Of a DNA stretch of 64,000 bases, positions 39,605 through 49,557 are shown one piece after another (position 1 is the first letter of the stretch; each line of letters begins with the position of its first letter). Source of the stretch: Apostichopus japonicus (Eukaryota; Echinodermata; Holothuroidea; Aspidochirotida; Stichopodidae); assembly GCF_037975245.1 (NCBI RefSeq), contig NC_092576.1:33272611-33336610 (forward strand). Reading direction: 5' to 3'. The notes beneath the pieces were generated by a model. It made no database searches. It saw nothing but the letters and a program-made list of their open reading frames with translations, and was not told the DNA's origin. A program made the position numbers and the translations under genes.

Positions 39605-41545
39605 TACAACAGGTTCAGTTCTGGTCTTTTTGTCATCCGGCGTAGTGACCGCTTCTGGGCTGGGTTGCCTAGTGACCTAGTCATCGAACAGGCTCTTATG
39701 CGGACAATCAAAGCCACAGGGGGTTGACAAGAGGCCGGGGTATGGAAGAGAAGCAGCGGACACGCTGGCTTCTTGCATTGCCTGCCTGTGCTGACATCAT
39801 TGAATCGATGCAGGAACGTACAGGTGCAACATACAGTACTAGTGATCAGCATAAGTACCTTTTTGTTGCACGGAAGGAACGCGATCATAAAGACACTTGT
39901 GTGATCTTCCAGTACTTCAATTACTACAACCCATTCGTGTCAGAAGAAGGAACATTGCACAGCGTAGCCACTGGCGTGACTGCAAGTGCCTCGTGTAACC
40001 CACAGAAGCAAGGAAAGTCGGAGAAGCTATCTTGGACAAAATGATGGGACAAAACGCATTTGACTTTGTCTTCAGAAGGAAGGAACAAATAGAAAGAATG
40101 GGACTGAAACAGCTGGTTGTGGATGGCGAAAAACTGAAAATTGACCATCAGCTTCTCTTTCAGAGGCTGCTTATTCTAGCTAACAACAGTGACTATAGCT
40201 TGGACGATCTATTGAAATATGAACTTTCTGCGCAACCGACAGCATTGTTTGATAAACACGGTCTTCTCCGCCAAGCAAACAAGCCACAACTGGCTGATGC
40301 GCTACCGTCCACTTCATCAAATGAAGTCCAGCAGACGCGTGACAGCAAATCAGTGTACAATGTCCTCGATGGAGGTTCTCTTTTACATATATTTCCCTGG
40401 AAAAGGGGTGAAACGTTTGACTCCATAGCTTCTACGTACGTCAAGTATGTGAACACGTTTGCAAATCCAATTGTCGTTTTCGATGGATATGAAACGGACA
40501 GCTCCACAAAATATTTGACTCATCTCAGGCAATCAAAGGGTGCAGTTGGTCCACAGGTGTTCTTCACTGGCAGCATGGCGCTAAAGTCGAAAAAGGAACA
40601 CTTTTTGGCAAACGTCGAAAATAAGCAGAAATTCATCAATTTCCTGTCTGAAAAACTCCAAACCCAGGGTATCAAAACATTGCAATCCAAAGGTGACGCT
40701 GATCTTTTGATTGCATTGACTGGGGTGAAGTGCGCAAAAATTGGTGCTACACATGTTATCGGAGAAGACACCGACCTTCTGATGTTACTTTGTCACCATG
40801 CTGAAGAGGACATGGATGAGTTGACATTTCGATCGGACAAAGCAGTGAAACCAGATAAAAACACTAAAATTAGAGAGTGGCAGATCAATGCTTTGCAGAC
40901 TTCTCTGGGTGAAAAGCTGTGCTACCTGTTACCCATCATCCATGCCATTGGAGGTTGTGACACAACTTCAAGATTGTACGGGATTGGTAAGGGACTACCT
41001 CTCAAAAAGGCGATGTTAAACACTTCGTTTGCAAAGCAGCTGGAGCAAGTGTTGTATTGTTCCACTCGTGAGGAGATGAAAACCTCGGGGAGAAGGTCCT
41101 AGTAGAATTATACGGAGGCAAGAACACAGAGTCCTTAGATTCACTGAGGATAAGGAAGTTCAAGGACAAAGTAGTGAGGTGTGCTTCCAGCGTAGAGATA
41201 CAAAATCTTCCACCCACACTGGATGCCGGAATGTACCACATATATCGAGCCTTTTACCAAGCTAAATCTTGGATGTCAAAGGATGAGGACTGTGCATTGA
41301 GGGCAGTAGATTGGGGATGGCAGGATCTGCAGGGCAAACTTATGCCTAGAACAATGGACTGTCAGCCTGCCCCTGACAATATTCTCAAGTTGATAAGGTG
41401 CCAGTGTAAAGGGGAATGCTCCACAAACAGAAGCAGCTACAGAAAGCAAGGCCTGAAATGTACAAATGCCTGTGGTGAATGTCGTGGTGATGCCTGTTCC
41501 AATAGCACAGCTATTGACGTGACTGAGGAGGACACAGACATGTAA
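39605..41545 (+). pseudogene. C-terminal half of split gene, PIN/FEN-like domain plus Cys cluster
   Basis: It continues the frame of 23,230-24,504: YNRFSSGLFVIRRSDRFWAG, then EQALMRTIKATGG and (after a shift at the G5 run 39,719-39,723) LTRGRGMEEKQRTRW. A second shift at the C3 run 39,999-40,001 leads into the long frame 40,032-41,102, and a third at the G4 run 41,087-41,090 leads into the final segment. PIN/FEN-like signatures are IVVFDGYETD, KGDADLLIAL, VIGEDTDLLMLLCHH and IGGCDTTSRLYGIGKG, suggesting a metal-dependent nuclease fold. The C-terminus has a CXC-like cluster, RCQCKGECS..LKCTNACGECRG..CSN, before the stop at 41,543-41,545. Three homopolymer indels break the frame here. No stop occurs within the segments. 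Function of the family is unknown to me. Confidence 0.85.
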
Positions 41546-41796
41546 CTCACGGGGCTGAGCCAAGTAGTGCAGCTGGTTTCTTGGACTAAGTATTTGGTCC
41601 CAAAGAGTGTTCTATGGCTAAAGAAACAGCAATCAAAACCAAATTATACAGGGAATTACAATAACAAGGTAAAAAATGTATATTTTCAGTAAAAATCAGG
41701 GACTACGTCATGACATGACGTAATACTACGTCATAGTGACGTCATATCATGACGGAATTAGCCTTATTTGATAGATTGATATCACATTCCTATCTG
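41546..41796. other. Spacer with cluster of ACGTCA motifs
   Basis: Between the split gene and the Ginger-like element. 41,700-41,755 holds five or so ACGTCA/TGACGT half-sites, including a perfect TGACGTCA palindrome at 41,737-41,744, a CRE-type sequence. No evidence of use. Confidence 0.4.
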
Positions 41797-41800
41797 TTGG
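41797..41800. repeat. TTGG target-site duplication, left
   Basis: TTGG immediately precedes TGTGACAG; an identical TTGG follows the right terminus at 55,503-55,506. Confidence 0.85.
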
Positions 41801-41975
41801 TGTGACAGGGAATAGTGTCCGGGCGTCTCACGGACACTATTCCACGGGAATTGTGTCCGTAGGACAACTTTCTCGGGGGGAATTGTGTCCGGCGGACAGT
41901 ATTATCTGTCCGGACGGACACTATTAACTAGGAAAAAACGTCCGTGTGTGGTGATTTTCTGTCCGCCCGGACAGG
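41801..41975. repeat. Left terminus and subterminal GTGTCC motif cluster
   Basis: TIR about 41,801-41,829, then repeated direct and inverted GTGTCCG/CGGACAC motifs to about 41,975 (for example 'ggacactattcc', 'ttgtgtccgtagg', 'ctgtccgg' and 'acggacac'). The right end has the same motif set at 55,376-55,502. These may be integrase-binding sites; that is inference. Confidence 0.75.
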
Positions 41976-41999
41976 ATGAGAGAATAGCACGGATAAATG

Positions 42000-43630
42000 T
42001 GTCCTACAAGCTCTTCTGTATGGAAACGTAGTGCAAAAACATCAGGACAGCAAGGCTTCTTTGGAGTATGCCTTTTCATCTTAATTGCATTTCTTAATGG
42101 CAGGATTTATAGAGGAACTTTAGACCAATTTCGCTACATGATGAACGGCTGAAATATATGGTCATTAATGATTTCTTGCATGATACTATTTGGACAGACA
42201 CATATGAATGGAAATATCAATTTAATTTAAAATTTATTGCAAATTTAATTCTCCTTCATGTTCTCTGCTGCATAAGATAAATACATTTCTAAAAAATGAC
42301 AAAAGTGCTGCAAGACTCGTGCAACATCCTACGTCTATTGTGACATAGAACAACTGTATCTGTTTCTTTGTGTTTAGTACAAGCTGTTTCAAATACTTTG
42401 TTTTATAAAAATCATCCAATTTCCCTTCTACTTTTAATACTAATGCTTGACAACCATTGACAATAACAGATAGCCTCACATCTAGTAACTTTTGAAATCT
42501 TGGGGATCTCAAGACAAAATGACATTCACATGGGAAAAAAAGGTTACATAAATCAAAGTAAACCATGCTTTGGCGTCCACAGTTGTAGCCTAGCAGTATT
42601 GGTTGGTCAGGCAATCAATTAAAGGTAGACTATTGTTAATCCAATTATCGACAGGCTGTGAATGTTAACTATGGTGAAAATACTTGGGAATTCCTTTTCA
42701 TGTGATATATTTTAAGATTGGGCAATGCCTAGCTGGTTGGAAATGGTACTTGGGAAGCAATATAAAATCATATGGTATAGGAGCAGAGGGTTTGTGTAGG
42801 GTGTTTTCATGTGTTCATGACATGTCAACCATCGAATCATGATATATTGCCTGCACAGTCAGGCAGTGCATTATTCATTAGAAGGTATTTCCAAACGAAT
42901 ATCTCACCATGCACAACTGGTATTGATAAACACCAAAAACGTTTGTTGCTACGATGTATTGTTAATGGGCATAAAGGCCTCTGAGCTATATCAATTATTT
43001 TCAACAAAAATCAGCTGAAAGTTATGTTGCATTGGCTTCAAATATGCCAGATACTAAAATATGGTCACCTATGGTCAAAATTATTAAACTGTTTTTGTAC
43101 CACCTGTAGGAAATTTACCTCACTGGGACATTCTGTCCTTTTGCATGTTCTTTTAAAATGTCTGAGAAAAATTTGGAGATTATAAAGACCTCAAGGAAAG
43201 TACTTCTTGATGTCACAATACAACTTTGTGGCCTATACAGACTACCTTCAAATGACATGCTGCTGGTCACACTAAGTATCAGGCTTAACATAAATACTGG
43301 GAAGGAGGCTGTGTGAGAACCAGTTCTTCTACACTCAGATTGTTTAGTGTTAGTCAAAGTATCTCAATGACTATTGTTCAAATGTTGGAAAAGAAAAAAA
43401 ATCAATTAGGGCTAATTGGGAAATGCAAGCTGAAGCCAGTAAAATCATATTTGTACACAATTCACACAACTTGGTATCAGTTAACATTTCTCTTGCTTTT
43501 GTCTACATATTTGGCCCACCTTTTCCTTTGACATTAAATAAATATTCTTTGCACTAAAAGTTTGGTCTTGACACAGTCAACAGTATAATCACCTGAATCC
43601 TTTACTGGGGAGCATCCAAGGCCAGTCAAC
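42000..43630. other. Unassigned interior of Ginger-like element
   Basis: A 126-codon minus-strand frame at 42,234-42,614 (MPDQPILLGYNCGRQS..) has no motif that I recognise and no visible splice support. Nothing else is seen. Confidence 0.35.
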
Positions 43631-43636
43631 ACTGAA

Positions 43637-43722
43637 AATAAAAATACACATACATACACATACATATACACACATATACACACACACATACACACATACA
43701 TATACACACATATATATATACA
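43637..43722. repeat. (CA/TA)n microsatellite
   Basis: Alternating acacatac/atacacac units ending in a short (TA)n run. Confidence 0.85.
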
Positions 43723-44040
43723 AAACGTACAAGTGCAGCTGTCTACAATAAATTATCCAGATTACCATTTTGTAAATAAATTAGCAGCAAGATAAATAAA
43801 ACTATAAAACTATCTATACACATTAATTCTGAATTTTGGTGTTATTGCTTTGTTTCTCAGATTATACCTAGTAGTTTCTCAAAGTAGAGAGTTAAGTTCG
43901 GTATGCAAAGAATGTCTGTCATTTCTCTGTATGCAATTTACACTTCCAATGAACTCATTTTTAGCAGCATTGTTTACAGTACTCATAAGAAAGTTAAAAT
44001 CTATATTAAAAATTCTAGAACAATACTTAAAAAAAAAAAA

Positions 44041-44363
44041 ATTCTCTTATTATCTTTAATTAGTAAAAAGTGATACCAAGCAGAAACAGCATATATTAGG
44101 TGTGGTAAGATATTGGCAGTAAAAACTCTTTTGCTTACATCAACATGAAAATATGGAACTATATACGATAGAGTTGAGACTATGAAGTACACCCGTTTAA
44201 GTATTCTGCTTATATGACCAGTGAAACTTAGTTTGTCATCAATACAAACACCTACATATACTGTATGATGAGTGCGTTCTACTTCTGCATCTTTAATTGA
44301 GATTTTAGTTAACTTACCTGATACAAGACCTTTTCTACGAAAACGCTTATTCAGTTGCAACAA
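44041..44363 (-). pseudogene. Non-LTR retrotransposon RT fragment
   Basis: The minus-strand frame reads HTVYVGVCIDDKLSFTGHI followed by SRILKRVYFIVSTL and NILPHLIYAVSAWY. The 'LGVxIDxxLxFxxHI' block followed by a helical segment and a 'xxYCxxxWY'-like block is typical of the region just after the RT catalytic core in CR1/jockey/Rex-type ORF2 proteins. Only about 100 residues remain, with no catalytic YxDD box and no endonuclease. It is a truncated insertion nested in the Ginger-like element. Confidence 0.65.
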
Positions 44364-45950
44364 CTACATAATGCATCACAGATAAAGAAACTATATCCCA
44401 GTTGTTACTTGCCTTGATATACTTGAATGGCATATGAGGACAGCTGTCAAGTAGCATGTATGCATAAACCAGACTGTGGTTTCTATGATCCAACATGAGT
44501 ACCCTTTCATATGAATGGGACATACTGACACACTTGATCTTAGTAATACAGCAAGAAGTGACAAACAGTATATTCACAATGACAGATGCTGACACAAATG
44601 ACCACTGATAGCCTGCTTGTACTCACTCAATGTGATACATACAACAGTAAATATGAGATTTCTTCCAGCTTCCTCATCTTGAGATATCAAGTTTTAAAGG
44701 TTTACAAAATTTGACCACTGTTAATCTCCACAATAACAAAGGCCTCTTTTAGCCATGTGGTATACTTACAGACTAAATATGATATCTGTTCAGCTTCCTT
44801 TCTTGAACTTATAATTTTTACAAGGTTTTCACAACTTGAACCCTGTTTACCCTTTGACATTCACCCCAAAAATATAGGATATAATCAATATGATTCACAT
44901 ACATGCCAAATCTTACAATTTCCAAGCTTCCCTTCTTGAGATAGCGTGTTTGAAGCCAGGTGTCATACCGCACCCACAAGTATTAACGCATAGGTTTATT
45001 AAATCAGCAAACAAATTAAGCATTGATATTGAGATGACGCAATATGACAAATCATTTTTTTCTAACCCATACCGTCACGACTCTAAGTTTATGCTTAGAA
45101 CTAACAATGAATGTATGCTATATCAAGTGAGCTGGCTTCCCTCATCTTGGAAAGATAATTGTTCTGCTTGTTTTAGCCAGTTTTCTGTTAATTAGTACCT
45201 ATTCGTGTGACCAAAGCAAAGCATAGCAGAACAGAATTTAAAAAATTAGATGGTGAATGTAAAAATTCCATTTACCTGAAGAAAGACGAACTAACTGCCA
45301 TTTACTGTCCTGGATGTGACACATGAGTTTATAGATTACAACTACCAAAGAACAACTTAATTTCTACGTGTGGTAAAATATATGCTTGTTATGTGAGACT
45401 TTTGTTGGAATTTTGTCACCTTTGAACTTCACAATCAACAAAAACAATCCCAGGATTTACTTATACCATCATTCTGACTGGAGTTCTCTGGGAACATTGC
45501 TCATGATTCAACCTTACAATGCCATTACTAAATGCATTATAAGATAATAGAAATACTAATTCTATTCAGTATACTAATTGTGTGCACATTTTCCTCCTTG
45601 CCAGGGGGAGAAAAACAGACCCTTTGATATATATGGAGAGGGAGGAAGTGTGTGTGTGAGAGGGGGAGGGGGGGGTTATGAATTGAATTGAAACCAATCT
45701 AGTGTAGTTTGAACAGAGGGAATGTGTGAATTAAATATTGCTTAATATAAGGACACTTATTGCCGGTTCCAAAAAGTGCTATCTGACGGCATTTATGCTT
45801 TGTTTTTCTTGTTGCTTGCTGTTTTAATCTATCTTGCACATATAAACATACTTAAACTTTAAGCGGGATTTTTTTTTTTCTGGAATTGTCTATCAGTGGG
45901 GGTGGGGGGACAAACAATAACGATATGCATGAAAGAAAGAAACCTTTTTA

Positions 45951-47616
45951 TCATAAATTATCAATTTCTTGTTTTAACCACTGGTTGTTATACTCAAACA
46001 CCTGATCATCTCCAACCTCATCATATTCAGCTTGGATAGCCTCCCTTCCTATCCTGGTGAAATGCTCTGACCCTTGGCACCAACCTATACTTATACATAA
46101 AGTTTAAAATTATTGACTGAATAGAGAAGTTAATAAGTAACCACATTCAAGCTAAAAAAATGCATGTTTACACCACATATCATATTGAAAAGATAATTGT
46201 GCATCAGGATCATTACTTTGGTAAGCTTTTGCGCAGTTGACTACAGGCTGCTTCAGCTTCTGTTTCGGTGCAACCTGTGACAAGGTGGTAGAGATGGTCC
46301 ACAGCATGAGAGACAAGAACGTCATTGAGGTAATTCAGCCTGCAGAAAAGGACGCATGAATAGTAAGCATTGCTTCAAAGTTACAGAAATTAAATAGAAA
46401 GTAAATATTACTGTGAAAACATGATTTCAGCAATCATTACGAATGGGTACTTCAAATTAATGTATGTTGCAGCATTCGGTAATAACAAGGTGAAGCATTC
46501 AGACTAGCAATATTGTTTATTGCCACAAATGCAGATCTGATCCTCCATGAGCATGCGAGCATTCAGACTGTAGCAAATTGATCCCCAATTGTGGGTCTGA
46601 TCCACCGTGAGCATGTATGGAGTATATTCAGACTAGCATGTTGTTTGCCCTTGTGGGTCTGATCCTCCTTAACCATGCAATAATTTATACTATAGGACGT
46701 TGATCACCCAAATTGTAGGGTCTGATCATCCTTGAGCATGCGAGAATGCAAACTATAGCAAGTTGATCGCCCTTGTACGTCTCGTCCTACTTGAGCATGT
46801 TAGATTCAGACTAGCAAGTTGATCACCTCATTTGTGGGGTCTGCTTGATCCTCCTTAAGCATGCGATTATTCAGAGTATAGCAACTTGAATCCCCAAGTG
46901 TGGGATCTGATCCTCCTTGAGCATGTGAGCATTCAGATATACAGTATGGCAAGTTGATAGCCTATTGAAGTCTGTACGCGTTCCTGTGTATTGTATCAAG
47001 GCCAAGCTTAGAGTGAGATCTGATCAAGTGTGAACTGTGACCTATGTGCAGCACTAAGCTCACGTCTCGACGTACGTCAGAGTTAGATCCAAATTTTCTG
47101 GCAGGACGGGCCAACAGTTCAAGCACTCAATCACAGAAATTAAAATTCATGACAAGGCAAGGCTTAGGGCGATAAACTTACAAACAATGATATGACCAGA
47201 AGGACTGGATCCCATTTTTCAATAAAAAGTTCCTTTAAATGCAGTGCTTAACCATTGAAAGTATACATATCATTACTATATAGCACCACAAAAGTTTGCA
47301 ACAAGTAGCGAAACATCTAAAAGCGTTTGGCCGAGCGATGATGATAGGTAACAGGTAGAGCACCTTTATCATTAATATTAATCAATATTTGTTTCTGCTT
47401 GAATTTTGAGAGTTGCTTAAGCACTACAAAATTTTGCTTGTAACTGCCAATGTATACCACCGAGGTTGGTATCAGTAAGTGCATGATTATGGAGTGCATA
47501 TAATCCCACTTTAATAAAATATTTAACACTTACTGTACTTCAAACTTTTTGAGTTTCTTCAATTGGTCATACAACTGCTTCGTGGAACTTGAAGAAAAAC
47601 TGTTGCAAACAGATCT
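45951..47616 (-). CDS. 3' exons of an unidentified spliced gene in Ginger-like element
   Basis: Exon 47,616-47,534 has clean borders, ttcaacag|AG and TACA|gtaagt, and reads SSSSTKQLYDQLKKLKKFEV. It joins in phase to 46,339-46,217 (ttctgcag|GC), reading QLNYLNDVLVSHAVDHLYHL then TGCTETEAEAACSQLRKSLPK. That exon either ends in TAA or splices at CCAAA|gtaatg to 46,084-45,951, which is open as WCQGSEHFTRIGREAIQAEY..NQWLKQEIDNL then TGA; the phase of this last join does not fit as read. No known domain recognised. It follows the integrase on the same strand, so it could be an integrase C-terminal extension or a separate cargo gene. Upstream exons are not found. Confidence 0.5.
46490..46970. repeat. 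60-64-bp minisatellite, ~7-8 copies
   Basis: 'gagcatgcgag' or a variant recurs at about 46,549, 46,609, 46,671, 46,734, 46,793, 46,857 and 46,919. Each unit also has 'attcagactagcaagttgat' and 'gggtctgatcctcctt'. It lies in the intron between the two joined exons at 46,217-47,616. Confidence 0.85.
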
Positions 47617-47778
47617 CTGTTGAATCAAAGCAAAGAACACAATCATAGCACACTGGAAACTTACTTAACCATGAATTGTAAAAATAGGCCTGGGGGGGAG
47701 TCTTAAAAAACAAATTTCCAGAGGACAAGAAATTCGGGCAAAAGTCCTGAAAAATTCGGGCAGCCTAATTGGAGAAAC

Positions 47779-47975
<197 letters not shown>

Positions 47976-47999
47976 TATGCAGTAGCTTGCCCAAATCTT

Positions 48000-49557
48000 T
48001 TTCAAATATTTGCCCGACAATTCATTGATTTTCTTTATTTAGCATCATGATGCCCGAATATTTCCGTGTAACACCACCGTAAGCACAGCTCACCTGGGCT
48101 ACCACACTTTTTGCGCGATCAATTTTTTTTCTAACTAGTCAACTGTATACCTGGACATCTCCGACATGAGTGTATATAAGAAACATTTTCTTTTTGATGG
48201 AATGGATGGTGGGGGGGGGGGGGGAGGGAGTGCCTACAAGCCTAGAAGTACAGGTTTATCATATTCTTTGTTACATTTTATACTGTTTTGTGAGACAAAT
48301 TGCAGTCTCACCCGACACAGCGACATTATCCCGCCTACGTGTCGTTGAACAATGTATGTTTTTCTGGAGGTAGCTGAGTACTTTGTTAAAATAATAAATA
48401 CGGTAACTAAATATGAGCTTAAAAAATATACTGTCCTATTTTCCTCTTCAAAGTGATGTAACCATTTTTTCTTCTTCTAATTTGCCAAAATTTTGGGGAA
48501 GTGTAAATTTCTAAAATGTGAGATTATAAAATAAAGAATGTTTATATGCAACTTGCAAGGCCTCAGATGTGCCGTTTCCGGCAATCTGAGAGGCTTTTTT
48601 TGCCAACAATTTTCTTGTACGCTATGCGCCAACCGATGGTGGCGCTCCGCTTAGATAGTGTCACGGGAACTTTCGGGCACAAAACTCTCTGCCCCCCAAT
48701 CTGAAATGGTCCCGTACGCCTATGACCTCGGCCCACAACATTAGGCTTCTGTACTAAATGTGGTACAATTACATATCATATATGCGATCGTTCCAAGCTT
48801 CTGAAATATTATGTTTAGGAAGGTGCGTTAGTGTAGGGACAGGTTAGAGGGGAGTGAGGTAACTTTGGCATTTTTTTACTTCAAATGACCTGTATGACCT
48901 CCGACAAAATCAAACAGTTTCTGTTACTCAATGTTATGCACTATCTTACCAAGTACGAGATCTGCCCAAGCTTCCAATATTGAGATACCATGTTTACAAG
49001 GTTTCACAATATGACCCGAATCACCTTTGACCTCAAACAATACAATACGCTTGTTGTACTCAACAATGTACTCTTTTGCACAAACTATGGGATCAATCTA
49101 AGCTTCGATTTTTACAATGTGGGCGGTACAAAGACACGCACACACACGCCAGCATGAATGAATAGGTTACGATTATTATCAAAGCCAGGAAAGCTGCTCT
49201 TCAGAAGTTGAACATTAAATTGCAGAGTTTCAAACTGACATCACATAAAATTATCTTCTCAAAACTAAAACAAATGAAATTTAATTTCTGAAAACAATTG
49301 TCAGGAAACTGAAGTTTTCTTCTAATTAACTTATTCCCGTCTTTATTATTGTTGGCAATAATGGTTAATTTGTTAGGCCATTAAGTCGAAACTGATTTAT
49401 TGTGTGAAGACAGCTACAGCACTTTACCCTCACATAAGCCAGCAAATACTCAGAACTGATTAAGTTGCTGATTATTTTTAAGGAAATTCTGGAGGAATCA
49501 TGCCAATCCTCCTCCTCCCCACCCCCCCCCCAAAAAAATACTGCAAAGAAATCTTAC
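48000..49557. other. Unassigned interior of Ginger-like element
   Basis: Contains poly(G) at ~48,209-48,222 and a GC-richer repeat-like patch at 48,570-48,730 (tgtgccgtttccgg.., gtcccgtacgcc). No supported exon, although exons linking the integrase C-terminus to 47,616 would be expected here if the two belong to one gene. Confidence 0.4.

Noticed and set aside
42234-42614. 126-codon minus-strand ORF inside the Ginger-like element
   Set aside because: Possible exon, but no splice borders or family similarity could be seen.
46490-46970. CRISPR-like array of spaced repeats
   Set aside because: Whole 60-64-bp units are repeated with gradual divergence, with no unique spacers; it is a minisatellite in an intron of eukaryotic DNA.
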